Positions 1 through 8,342 of a stretch of DNA of 26,505 nt are shown piece after piece. How positions within the stretch are numbered: the first letter of the stretch is position 1; each line of letters begins with the position of its first letter. Position numbers and translations under genes: made by a program. Below the pieces are notes generated by a model, which did not search any database, was not told where the DNA came from, and saw nothing but the letters and a program-made list of their open reading frames with translations. This DNA comes from 4484-232 sp964486555 (GTDB lineage: Bacteria; Thermotogota; Thermotogae; Thermotogales; Thermotogaceae): positions 1 through 26,505 of the forward strand of contig CAZANP010000023.1 of assembly GCA_964486555.1 (NCBI GenBank), written 5' to 3'.

Positions 1-2656
1 ACTCCCGATGGATCCTCTTCGAATATGTATCCATAATTTTTAGAGATGATCCTTTTGAAGTCTTCCCAGGTTATGTTGCTGATCCTCATACTGACACTCT
101 CTGTTGGCACGTTGACGAAGACGATGGATATGTTGAGCTTATCGGCAATTTCCTTTATTAACTCTCCTAAGTTAACATTGTCGGCTGTCACACTGAATTT
201 TCCGTCTGTAACTTTTACGTATTCGGGTTTCTCTGGTTTTTTCTCCTTTTCAGCAATTTTTCTTTTTTCTTCCTCAATCCTCTTGAACTTATCCACACAG
301 AGCTTTAGCAACTCTTCCACAGTTTCTATGTCTTCTTCTCTTCCAATGATCACAAGGTATCCCAATTTTGAGAACACAGCTATCTCTGCTGAGGGGGCAA
401 AGAGCTTCGAAAGGTTCACGAATTCATCGGCAGGAACGATGGGTGGAAATTCCAGTATTTTTCTTTTGGTAACGACAGGCTCTTCTTTCGGTTTTTCCTC
501 TTCCACCTTCTGAAGGAATTTTTTAAGGAAGAAATCAAAGTACTCCTTTGTAACCTCTTCAAAACCTTCAGGTATTTCGACGACGACCAAATCGATGCTT
601 TCCAAATAGGTGTTTTTCGATTCTGGTATCATGACGCCCATGAACGTGTTGAAGTCATCAAACGGAAATTTCTTTGGAACGCTGAACGTGAGTTTAACGT
701 ATTTTTTGATCTCTTCTTTCCTTTTCTCCTCATCCAATTTCTTCTTCTCTTCGATCAATTCTTTGAATTTACTCAGAGTGATTCTGAAGAATCTTTCCGT
801 TTTATCGATCTCTTCTTCGGGCCCCTTGACAACGATCATACTGAAACCTGGAATCCCCACAACTTTCACATCAGGGACCGCCAGACTTATCATGTTTTTG
901 AAATCTCCCACGGGGAAATCAGTGGGGATATTCAGGATCTTCACGATTTCTCTCTTTATAACAGGTTTGGGTATCAGTTTTTGAAGCTCCTTATAGAAGG
1001 ATTTGGCCCTTTCGATATCTTCTTCTTTCCCATACAGAACCAGAATTCCATCACTCACGAACGTTTTCAATTTGAAGACGTTCTGAAGGATCGAGGATAT
1101 GTTTTCAACCTTTAACTCGGGCATGATTTTTATAAGATCCACTTTCTCTTCTTTTATCAAACCCGAAAGGTAATCCAAAGTTCTCATGGCTTCTTCGAGA
1201 GAACTTTTCTCTCCCATCAGAACGTATCCAACTCCTGTAAGTTCCACAGAGATGTTGTGCATTAACGATAGAATCTTCTTGACATCTTCTCCGGCGAGTC
1301 CCTCTTTCTTGGGAACGAATTTTATCAATATCTCTTTTTTACTCTTCTTCTTCATTTCTTCAAATTTTTTCAGAACGTTGGTGATAATCGTTTTTGCTCT
1401 GTTGAGCTCGTTTTCCTTCTCGGACTTCATCAGAATCATTCCAAGATTCTTCAGGTTGTCAGTTAGTGTGACCTCCGTCTCCATCTCGATCAATTTCTTA
1501 AGCTCTGAAAATACAGCATCGTCCACAGTAGCTTCAACGTAGCCGTAGTAAACGATTTCTTCCGTTATTTCCTCAACGAAATCCTTTGCCTCTTTTACAT
1601 CCTTCTTGAGACCTTCTATTATCAGAACCTTACCCAGAGCTCTTACATTAACGTTGAACATTATGTTCATGGCACTTACTATCTTTGGATCCAACTCTTT
1701 CTCTAAAAAGATTATTTCCTTCTTTCTCTCGGTTCTTCTGACTTTCAGGAAACTCTTCAGAGCTTCTTTTATGGGGTCTATAAGTTCTTTTTGAAGCCTT
1801 AAAACGATCTTAGAGTATTTCTCATTAACATCTATAGTCTGAACTCTATCAGGAGATATACCGAAGAAACCCGATAGGAAATCTTTAACTAACTTCACTT
1901 CGTCCTTTAAAACGTTCATTTCCAGAACATCACCGGGAGTGAGTCCCANNNNNNNNNNNNNNNNNNNNNNNNNNNNNNNNNNNNNNNNNNNNNNNNNNNN
2001 NNNNNNNNNNNNNNNNNNNNNNNNNNNNNNNNNNNNNNNNNNNNNNNNAACCTTTTAGAAACTTCTTCAAACTTTCCAACGTACATGGTACCGTCGGGAA
2101 AGTATGAATAGGCAACATCACCTATGGCAAAGAAAAGATCTCTCAGAGCGTCTTCTGGTGTGACATCGTTCAATTTGAGGTTCAACCTTCCCAGATCTCC
2201 TGATACCACAACATTCAAATTCAACCTTTCAGCCAGGTACTTGACCATGCTCTCAAACGTCATGTCTTTGGTGAAGGCAACATCCATCCGCTCCTTACTT
2301 CTTGGAAACTCTATTATCAGTTTACTCCCTGAAGTATTAAGAGAGGCTTTTCCAGGTATCAGAAGATGGGTCGTTATCATTATCCCCTTTCCCACATTTA
2401 TGACCCTTACAGCTTCAACTGGTCCCACACTCACAGGTATGAAAAACATGGAGGAGGTTATGTCAACATTGGGTACGAACACACTGAAGACCGTTTTTGA
2501 AAGATTCCAGTCGGTCTCCACATCTTTTATTCTTCCATCAAAAACCGCAACAACTCTCACCTGATTTTCCGAGACTTCCGGATAGATACTGATTAGTTTC
2601 GTAGAGAAAGAAACGATTGTAAAGACCATCAAAAGTACAAAGAGAAATTTCCTCAT
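1..2656 (-). CDS. pilQ: Giant secretin-like outer-membrane pore protein (PilQ/GspD family), 3' end outside window, interrupted by assembly gap
   Basis: Secretins form the outer-membrane channel for type IV pili and type II secretion. The protein opens with a signal peptide (MRKFLFVLLMVFTIVSFS), an AMIN-like beta domain (about residues 20-115) and an N0/STN-like domain (about 120-195). After the 100-N gap the minus strand stays open without a stop from 1946 to the left edge (648 codons). It encodes roughly eight consecutive beta-alpha-beta-beta-alpha (Secretin_N/N1-like) units and then a second N0/STN-like domain at about 200-25. The beta-barrel secretin domain would lie beyond the edge. ATG at 2656 has GAGGTG six bases upstream; a GTG at 2665 is an alternative start. 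The frame differs by one across the gap, so the N count is only a placeholder. It is the last visible gene of the pil string, just after the pilP-like gene. A GspD name is equally defensible. Confidence 0.82.
1949..2048. other. 100-N assembly gap inside the secretin gene
   Basis: Exactly 100 N, the usual placeholder for a gap of unknown size. The minus-strand coding frame entering the gap (codon positions set by ATG 2656) is one base out of register with the open frame leaving it (codon GGA starting at 1946). The two sides share no obvious duplicated end sequence, unlike the gap in fmt, so some real sequence may be missing here. The stop codons reached just left of the gap in the other two frames come from the placeholder length, not from a pseudogene. 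Confidence 0.97.
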
Positions 2657-2674
2657 TTCTCTCACCTCTTCTCC

Positions 2675-3154
2675 TCAAGGCCTTATAGCGTAGAAACCCC
2701 CTCTTTGAAGGTCAACGGTTAAAACCCCCAAACTGGATATATGAACAACCAGATACCTACCATCAATCAGATCCTTCAAACGTTTCTCTTCTATTTTACC
2801 TCCTGATTTCAAGAAAACGACAAGATCTCTTTTAGTTTTTATAAATCCCAAAAACTCGTACTTTTGAAGTCTAGGAGCTCCAACCAGTATGCTTTCGTTG
2901 GCGAGGTTCACATTGAAATTTATCTTCGCCGGCTCAAACAATTCAATCTCAGAAGCTTCTTCATTCGTCAGTATTTCCCACTCTTCCATGATATCAGAAG
3001 GTATCCTGATTTTAGTTAACCTGCTCAGAACGTTCTTTGATCTAAAAGATACGACGGCAGCTTTCTTAGGAGATGGTTGGTAAAGAAGGAAAAACAGAGC
3101 AACACCCCATACACCACCCATTATTATTAGAAGAACAACTGTTCTAGTTGACAT
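2675..3154 (-). CDS. PilP-like inner-membrane-anchored pilus assembly protein
   Basis: 159 residues with one N-terminal membrane helix (about 5-24, VVLLIIMGGVWGVALFFLLY) and a periplasmic C-terminal beta domain (about 95-159). The C-terminal pattern (YEFLGFIKTKRDLVVFLKSG, then GRYLVVHISSLGVLTVD) resembles the small beta domain of PilP/GspC proteins, which bind the N-terminal domains of the secretin. It has a membrane helix rather than the lipobox of classical PilP. The gene lies between the PilO-like gene (stop 4 bases before its ATG; AGGTGA overlaps the upstream stop) and the secretin, exactly where PilP sits in pilMNOPQ operons. Assignment rests mainly on gene order and topology. Confidence 0.68.
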   Translation of the reverse strand: MSTRTVVLLIIMGGVWGVALFFLLYQPSPKKAAVVSFRSKNVLSRLTKIRIPSDIMEEWEILTNEEASEIELFEPAKINFNVNLANESILVGAPRLQKYEFLGFIKTKRDLVVFLKSGGKIEEKRLKDLIDGRYLVVHISSLGVLTVDLQRGGFYAIRP

Positions 3155-3158
3155 GAGA

Positions 3159-3602
3159 TCACCTGACCTTCTCCAAGATCATCGTGAACTTTATGGGACC
3201 GGTGGTAGGAACTATCGCCCCCTCGATGTATATGGGGAAACCTCTCTCGTTGATGATCGTTATCTTTTTTATCGCTATATCCTTTCTCTCGAAAACATAC
3301 CTTATGAAACTCTCCAAATCCTTCCCCAGCATTGCGCCACTCAAGTTCAGAGTATTCCCATTTTCAGAGACAGAAATTCCCGCTGGGAGAATGAATTTCT
3401 CTTTCTCCTTCACTCTGTCTAACGCTTCTTCATACTCCCTCAACTTCTTAAGGTAGATCTCATAATTTCTGCTGAGCTCTTCCAACCTTTCTTTCGTTAT
3501 TTTCATGCTTCGGACGAAAAGCAGGTAATCAGGAAGATCCACTCCGAGTATCAGAAACAAAAAAGCTATAACAGCTATGAACAACCCCAGCTTCCTATTC
3601 AC
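3159..3602 (-). CDS. pilO: PilO-like pilus alignment-complex protein
   Basis: 147 residues: a short cytoplasmic end, one membrane helix (about 6-28), a coiled coil (about 32-68, ITKERLEELSRNYEIYLKKL) and a C-terminal ferredoxin-like domain (about 85-147). This is the PilO/GspM layout. PilO pairs with PilN in the inner membrane and links the PilM ring to PilP and the secretin. It is shorter than proteobacterial PilO (about 200 residues). The GTG start at 3602 lies 12 bases after the PilN stop, with AGGAGAGGTGA upstream, a slightly long spacing; the nearer ATG at 3608 runs straight into a stop. Its position between the PilN- and PilP-like genes supports the call. Confidence 0.72.
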   Translation of the reverse strand: MNRKLGLFIAVIAFLFLILGVDLPDYLLFVRSMKITKERLEELSRNYEIYLKKLREYEEALDRVKEKEKFILPAGISVSENGNTLNLSGAMLGKDLESFIRYVFERKDIAIKKITIINERGFPIYIEGAIVPTTGPIKFTMILEKVR

Positions 3603-3614
3603 CCCATAATCTTT

Positions 3615-4202
3615 TCACCTCTCCTGTTGACGAGCCGTTAATCTCACTTTTCTAACCCTGAGATCCATGAGTATTGAAGAATCAAACAGCACTTCATTTT
3701 TCATCTCGTAGAACTGTTCTAGATCTTTCGAAATTTTGTCCACCGGAGATTCCGTCCTCTTTGTTGAATAGACTTCGTATATGGAGAGAGTGGCAGAATC
3801 GCTATCGTATGCCAGATCTTTCAATATCAACCAACCTTTCTGAACATCGTTCGACCAGTTTCTGTACAGAACATGTAGAAATCTTTTGGAATTCACCCAG
3901 TCTTTGTAAAACGTCACGAGCTTTTCGTATTTGCCAGTTAGAGCAGTTATCATACTTGAAAGGGTGGTATCGGCTCTTGCCAGTTCCTCCAGATTATTTT
4001 TTTTACTGTACGTGAGATTTATAGAAAATCTTGTGATCACTTTGCTGTGTTGAATCGTGATGTTTTCCAAGGTTTCTTTCTTCATCATTTCGAGATAGAA
4101 TTTTACAGAGAGTCCTGGCAGGACCATGAAGATCATCAGTATTATGAAAGTGCTCCATTTCAGTTTTCTTCTTTTATAAGTGTATAGATTTAACTTTTCC
4201 AA
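3615..4202 (-). CDS. pilN: PilN-like pilus alignment-complex protein
   Basis: 195 residues. The N-terminal segment KLNLYTYKRRK (residues 3-13) matches the pattern of the conserved PilN peptide INLLPxR that docks into PilM. It is followed by one membrane helix (about 17-38) and a periplasmic coiled-coil plus alpha/beta region. PilN joins the cytoplasmic PilM ring to the periplasmic PilO/PilP. The start codon at 4202 lies inside the end of the pilM-like gene (29-base overlap, different frame), so translation is probably coupled. The ATG is preceded by a GGAAGAGG-like purine stretch inside pilM. Overall sequence similarity to known PilN is weak; the motif, topology and order carry the call. Confidence 0.74.
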   Translation of the reverse strand: MEKLNLYTYKRRKLKWSTFIILMIFMVLPGLSVKFYLEMMKKETLENITIQHSKVITRFSINLTYSKKNNLEELARADTTLSSMITALTGKYEKLVTFYKDWVNSKRFLHVLYRNWSNDVQKGWLILKDLAYDSDSATLSIYEVYSTKRTESPVDKISKDLEQFYEMKNEVLFDSSILMDLRVRKVRLTARQQER

Positions 4203-5160
4203 GTTCTCTTCCTCCTCTCAAAAGTAACCCCAACCCTCCTAATGTTTCCACCGACTCTGGAGGTTTTATGACCTCAAAATCCTTGCTTGAGAAGGTTGAG
4301 CTACCTGAAAGTGCCTTACTCAAAACATCGCTCAGAACAGGGGGATCCACTAGAAATTCGAATCTATCTATCTCATCAATACTCACAGAACTTATAGCCG
4401 TTTCAGATGTCACTCTTATCTCCCTCTCAAGTTCTATTAAAATGTCCTCGAAGTTGGTCAGAAAGAATTTCTCCACTTCAGGTGAATCTTTTAAATTCCT
4501 CATCGAAACGAGATCCACAGGAGGTATGCCTATGGATTCCCTCATCATCTCCATGTAATCCCACAGATTGGATAAAACGATCCTGATAGCCACAACGTAA
4601 GAGCCTATGGAGAGGATTATGGAGTAATAATCCTCGAAGAAGTTATATATTATCAAACATCTTCTTCCCACCGTGTTAGTGGAAAACTCCAAATACTTGA
4701 AAACGTCCGGTATGAGGATATCTGGTTCATAGAATCCCAAAGCAACGAATTTGTTCACATACTGAACGATATGCTCCCTTTTTGATACGACGAGTAACGC
4801 TTTCCCTTCGAAGATTTCCAGAATATCCACGACTATCTCTTCAGGCCTTAGGTTCAGATTTCGCGATATTTCGATCAAGGCGAAATTTTTTATCATCCTT
4901 TTGTCCATCTTCGGTGGGACGTTCAAATTCATAAAAAGAATGTTCTCTATGGGAAAACTGTAAATCACCAGATCCTCAACATCGACGGCGTATTTTTTCG
5001 AGAGCTCCTTCAACTTTTTTTCTCTCTTTTCCTCGAATTCTGGCAAGAGAAAATCCCTTTGCAATATTCTGATCTTCGCCCCCACTTTCTTAGCTCTCAG
5101 AGCTTCCAATCTTCTGACTCCAATATCCAAGACCGTGATGTTGTTGTAGAAAATCTGCAC
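4174..5160 (-). CDS. pilM: PilM-like actin-fold pilus assembly protein, nucleotide-binding motifs degraded
   Basis: 328 residues with the PilM/FtsA-like outline: an N-terminal strand-turn (ITVLDIGVRRLEALRAKK, about 8-25; compare DIGSSSIKAVEL in PilM) and a C-terminal GGLGLLLRG (about 308-316; compare the GLALRG end of PilM). PilM forms the cytoplasmic ring that binds the PilN tail. The central phosphate-2 strand, normally a DIG-type loop, here reads LIIYNFFEDYYSIIL (about 169-183), and the following GG(D) is absent, so ATP binding is doubtful. GTG start at 5160 has AGGTGA six bases upstream; it lies 6 bases after the previous stop. It overlaps the downstream PilN-like gene by 29 bases. Confidence 0.7.
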   Translation of the reverse strand: MQIFYNNITVLDIGVRRLEALRAKKVGAKIRILQRDFLLPEFEEKREKKLKELSKKYAVDVEDLVIYSFPIENILFMNLNVPPKMDKRMIKNFALIEISRNLNLRPEEIVVDILEIFEGKALLVVSKREHIVQYVNKFVALGFYEPDILIPDVFKYLEFSTNTVGRRCLIIYNFFEDYYSIILSIGSYVVAIRIVLSNLWDYMEMMRESIGIPPVDLVSMRNLKDSPEVEKFFLTNFEDILIELEREIRVTSETAISSVSIDEIDRFEFLVDPPVLSDVLSKALSGSSTFSSKDFEVIKPPESVETLGGLGLLLRGGRELGKVKSIHL

Positions 5161-5166
5161 ATCACT

Positions 5167-5580
5167 TCACCTCACCTGAGGTACATGGACTCTTATTCTA
5201 CCTGTAACTGGCTCGATGGTTAATCTCCAATCCTTTCCCAGTATACTTCCTGCCAGAGATATCTCCCCATTTATGAACCTTATGATCTGCCTTGTCGACT
5301 GAGAACAGATGATCTTCTCTATCTCGAAATTTTTCAAAGAAATTTTATCAATTTTAGAAGGTTCGATTAATAACATTGCATCCTTCTTTATCACAAGAAT
5401 TCCTTTGTTTTCCCTTGTCTCTCTCACATTCTTTTCTATCATGGCTCTTAAGATGTAGGGATTGTATCTATCTTTTATATCATCGTATGTGATGGAAGGA
5501 ATCGCAATAATCGCGAAAAATCCTATCAGAACGATGAGAACCAATGATATCAGAATCTCCAAAAAGTTCAATACGATCAC
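5167..5580 (-). CDS. Small pilin-like membrane protein of the pilus operon
   Basis: 137 residues: a very hydrophobic N-terminal helix beginning NFLEILISLVLIVLIGFFAI, then a soluble domain that is probably mostly beta. The Glu three residues into that helix recalls the Glu5 of type IV pilins and pseudopilins (FTLIEL), and the gene lies between pilC and pilM. However, no basic leader with a Gly/Ala before the helix is visible, so normal prepilin-peptidase cleavage looks unlikely. The start is ambiguous: GTG at 5580 gives a GTGA overlap with the pilC stop, whereas TTG at 5571 has AAGGTGA at better spacing and would make the helix begin at residue 2. I do not recognise the exact family; it could be a minor pseudopilin or a simple membrane-anchored accessory protein. 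Confidence 0.6.
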   Translation of the reverse strand: MIVLNFLEILISLVLIVLIGFFAIIAIPSITYDDIKDRYNPYILRAMIEKNVRETRENKGILVIKKDAMLLIEPSKIDKISLKNFEIEKIICSQSTRQIIRFINGEISLAGSILGKDWRLTIEPVTGRIRVHVPQVR

Positions 5581-6773
5581 CTTCCGATCATCTGCTCCAT
5601 CTGGAATATGGTTGTGTACATAGTGTAAGCCAGGAAAGCAATGAATCCTCCAACCCCTGCTATCATCATCGGTTCTACGAGTGATATCAACCTTTTGATA
5701 CTGTTTCTCACAACATCTTCATAGAAATCGGCCACTTTCTGAAGAACCTCATCCAGCTTTCCAGTCTCTTCACCTGTTCCAACCATTTCGTAGATGAGTT
5801 GAGGAAAAACGTTACTCTCAGCGAACGCATTTCTCAACGATTCACCCTTTCTGACACTGTCTATTATTTGTTCAGCTTTTGAGATTATGGTCAGATTGTT
5901 GGAAGCTTTTGCAGACATCTCTATGGCATCCGTTAGTCTGACACCGCTTCCGATGAGGACACCCAGAGTTCTTGTGAATCTTTCAAGCCCCATGGATTTC
6001 CTTATCTTCAAGGCGGGAGGAAACAGAAGAGACAAGGTGTCTTTTATGTAAACACCAGCCTTTGATTTCATTAGAATCACGAATCCTATTATCACAAGAC
6101 CTGCAACAATCGATACAACAGGCCAATTCGTTTTCAAATTTCTGTTCACGTTCATGAGAAACGAAACGGTGGGAGATAAAGGGACTTCTCCTCCAAAGGC
6201 CTCTATTAGGTTAGGCAAGATGTAAAAACTGATCACCATGACGATGATTATAGCGAACACCAGAACGAAAGTGGGGTAAGCCATGGCGGATTTTATCTCA
6301 TCTTGAAGCCTTTTGGAGCTCTCATAGAATTCAGCTGCTTTTTCCATCGATTTATCCAAGACACCTCCTTCTTCTCCTGCGGCAACGAGGTTTATGAACA
6401 CGGGGTCAAAAACTCTTCTATTCGATAGAGCTTCTGCAAGGGAAGATCCGGTTTCCAAATCTATTATGGTCTCTAAGAGAACTTTTCTGAATCTCCTTGA
6501 AAACATCTCCTGCCTTGCTAGAATCGTTAAAGCCTCTTTTATCCTAACGCCAGCGGATATCATCGTGGCGAGTTGTCTGGAGAACGAAGCCAATTCCCTT
6601 ATGGATATTGGAAAGAGCACAAAGGTCTTCCTTCTCCTAACTTCTTTCAAAGAGACAACAGCCAACCCTCTTTCTCCCAGAACGTTCGCCGCTCTCAACT
6701 CGCTCTCCGCTTCCATTATTCCTTTTATCTTCCTTCCTGAGCCGTCAAAGGCCACATAACGATAGAATGGCAT
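5577..6773 (-). CDS. pilC: Type IV pilus / type II secretion inner-membrane platform protein PilC (GspF family)
   Basis: 398 residues, the usual family length. It starts MPFYRYVAFDGSGRKIKG, typical of PilC/GspF, and contains two T2SSF repeats (about 65-190 and 265-390). Each is a helical cytoplasmic domain followed by hydrophobic segments; the paired motifs SRQLATMISAGVRIKEAL and TRTLGVLIGSGVRLTDAI mark the two repeats, and GEEGG / GTGEETG recur as well. PilC sits in the inner membrane at the centre of the machine and couples the assembly ATPase to pilin movement. ATG at 6773 has GGGGAGGGG a few bases upstream. It lies 25 bases after dus on the same strand. A TATAAT (minus strand, 6808-6803) lies in the last codons of dus but has no convincing -35 partner. 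Confidence 0.93.
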   Translation of the reverse strand: MPFYRYVAFDGSGRKIKGIMEAESELRAANVLGERGLAVVSLKEVRRRKTFVLFPISIRELASFSRQLATMISAGVRIKEALTILARQEMFSRRFRKVLLETIIDLETGSSLAEALSNRRVFDPVFINLVAAGEEGGVLDKSMEKAAEFYESSKRLQDEIKSAMAYPTFVLVFAIIIVMVISFYILPNLIEAFGGEVPLSPTVSFLMNVNRNLKTNWPVVSIVAGLVIIGFVILMKSKAGVYIKDTLSLLFPPALKIRKSMGLERFTRTLGVLIGSGVRLTDAIEMSAKASNNLTIISKAEQIIDSVRKGESLRNAFAESNVFPQLIYEMVGTGEETGKLDEVLQKVADFYEDVVRNSIKRLISLVEPMMIAGVGGFIAFLAYTMYTTIFQMEQMIGR

Positions 6774-6798
6774 GAGACCCCTCCCCGGGCTTTTACGC

Positions 6799-7701
6799 TT
6801 AGATTATACAGCGTTCTCTGAAAAAAACATCCAGCAACTTTTTTAGCAAGTTGAAATCTTCGATCTCCATGATTTTTCTTCTGAACTTTCTGCTGTTTGG
6901 TGTGTCCCTTGTGTAACCTATTATGAATTTCCTGAACTCTTTAACCGCTTTCTTCTCACCTTTGTAATGCTTCAAAAGATCCAAGTGTCTCAAGGCGACA
7001 TCTTTGATTTCCTCAAGAGACGGAACTTCGTATACTCCTTTGACAAAGAGATCCCTGATCTGCTTGAATATCCACGGCCTTCCAACAGCTCCTCTTGCAA
7101 CGATGACACCTTGGCAATTCGTCATCATCAGAACCTTCTTCGCATCTTCAGGAGATAGAATATCTCCGCTTATGAGAACAGGGGGACCATCGAAATTCAG
7201 AGAGCTGAGATCTTCCCAAATGGCCTTACCTTCAAAACCTTGACGTACAGTTCTTGCGTGAACGGCTATAAGATCGACATCTTCCTCTGATAGTATACTG
7301 TATATCCTTTCGAAATCATTTCTTTCCCAACCGAGCCTTGTTTTGACCGAAAAAACACCTTTTACATTCCTCCTCAGTTCTCTCACAATCTTTTTTAATT
7401 CTTTCAAATCTCTTATGAGAGCTCCCCCTGCTCCTTTCCTGATAACCTTCTTCACAGGGCATCCAGCGTTCAAATCTATCCAGTCGAACTGCTCGGAGAG
7501 CTCAGCAGCCGCTTCCGATAGTACAAAGGGGTCCGATCCGAATATCTGAACAGCCGTGAGGTCCTCATCGTATGGTAAGAGATCCCTCGTTTTCGAAGAT
7601 CCTCTTATATAACCATCTGCGCTGATCATTTCTGAGTACGAGAAAGAAGCCCCAAATTCTCTGCAAATAGTTCTAAAGGCTTTATCCGTTATTCCGGCCA
7701 T
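6799..7701 (-). CDS. dus: tRNA-dihydrouridine synthase (Dus family)
   Basis: An FMN-dependent TIM-barrel enzyme that reduces uridine to dihydrouridine in tRNA, using NADPH. Visible motifs: (LAP)MAGITDKAFR at the start, DLNAGCPVKKVIRKGAGGAL (catalytic Cys near residue 81), FSVKTRLGW (substrate Lys/Arg), HARTVRQGF and ARGAVGRPW (FMN phosphate binding). The coordinates begin at the first usual start codon, ATG 7701, but this is almost certainly too short: conserved strand residues VGLAP lie in frame just upstream. The frame stays open to a stop at 7779-7777 with no ATG/GTG/TTG between. Strong AAGGAGGTG at 7777-7769 stands seven bases before an in-frame ATC at 7761, and an ATA lies at 7749; see the finding. 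It follows nadD with overlap if the upstream start is real. Confidence 0.93.
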   Translation of the reverse strand: MAGITDKAFRTICREFGASFSYSEMISADGYIRGSSKTRDLLPYDEDLTAVQIFGSDPFVLSEAAAELSEQFDWIDLNAGCPVKKVIRKGAGGALIRDLKELKKIVRELRRNVKGVFSVKTRLGWERNDFERIYSILSEEDVDLIAVHARTVRQGFEGKAIWEDLSSLNFDGPPVLISGDILSPEDAKKVLMMTNCQGVIVARGAVGRPWIFKQIRDLFVKGVYEVPSLEEIKDVALRHLDLLKHYKGEKKAVKEFRKFIIGYTRDTPNSRKFRRKIMEIEDFNLLKKLLDVFFRERCII

Positions 7702-7738
7702 GGGAGCAAGTCCAACGTTTCCCGGTAGTACCCTTTTC

Positions 7739-8338
7739 TTAACGTTTATCTTCTTCCAGATTCCTGTACACCTCCTTCACTTCTTCCATTATCACTTCTG
7801 GGATCATACCACTCACTGATAAGCCTTCTCTTACCCGTTTTCTTATATCGGTTGAGGATATCTGAACAAGTGGTGTTTCCAGAAAGATGATGTCATCGAA
7901 CAGATCCCCTAGAATTTTCCTTGCACGTTCGTGGTAAGGCTTTCCACAGTATCTCGGATACACTACAAGATGCACCTTTTTCAATAGTTCCTCGTACCTG
8001 TACCACCTTTCTATGTAAGATAGAACATCTTCTCCCACCAGAAAATACGGTTTGGTGGAATAGTGTCTTGAAAAGTGATCAACAGTGTATATCGAGTAGG
8101 AAACCCCTCCTCTATCTCTTTCAAAAGAACTCACAAATATTTTTTCGTTACCTCTGAAAATCTTTCGAAGCCATTCATATCTTTTTTCAAAAGGTGCAAG
8201 GGAAGAGACAGGTTTGTGAGCGGGACAGAATGTGGGAACCACCAGTAGAAGATCCAGTTTCAGTATTTCCAGAGCGTAGTTCGCTATTATTATGTGTCCG
8301 TTGTGAGGGGGATTGAAACTACCACCGAATATTCCCAA
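7739..8338 (-). CDS. nadD: Nicotinate-mononucleotide adenylyltransferase
   Basis: Converts nicotinate mononucleotide plus ATP to nicotinate adenine dinucleotide in NAD synthesis. The N-terminal motif GIFGGSFNPPHNGH (nucleotidyltransferase HxGH site) and the C-terminal ISSTDIRKRV (ATP-binding, compare ISSTxIR) are both clear; 199 residues is the usual length. I chose the TTG at 8338 because it puts the motif at residues 2-15 as in the family, and it falls four bases after the obg stop. An ATG at 8392, inside obg and in frame, would add 18 residues and has GGGGGT upstream. The gene is tightly coupled to obg before it and dus after it. Confidence 0.93.
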   Translation of the reverse strand: MGIFGGSFNPPHNGHIIIANYALEILKLDLLLVVPTFCPAHKPVSSLAPFEKRYEWLRKIFRGNEKIFVSSFERDRGGVSYSIYTVDHFSRHYSTKPYFLVGEDVLSYIERWYRYEELLKKVHLVVYPRYCGKPYHERARKILGDLFDDIIFLETPLVQISSTDIRKRVREGLSVSGMIPEVIMEEVKEVYRNLEEDKR

Positions 8339-8342
8339 TCTC

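Noticed and set aside
46..1794. Several plus-strand ORFs of 60-155 codons opposite the secretin
   Set aside because: They lie antisense to a continuous 648-codon minus-strand frame and their Ser/Phe/Leu-rich translations are typical of the complement of Lys/Glu/Asp-rich coding DNA.
1916..1948. Apparent stop codon ending the secretin just after the N-run
   Set aside because: The frame is arbitrary across a 100-N placeholder; one of the other frames stays open all the way to position 3.
6803..6808. Minus-strand TATAAT at the end of dus as a promoter for pilC
   Set aside because: No -35 element at 16-18 bases and the hexamer lies within coding sequence; not listed as a promoter.
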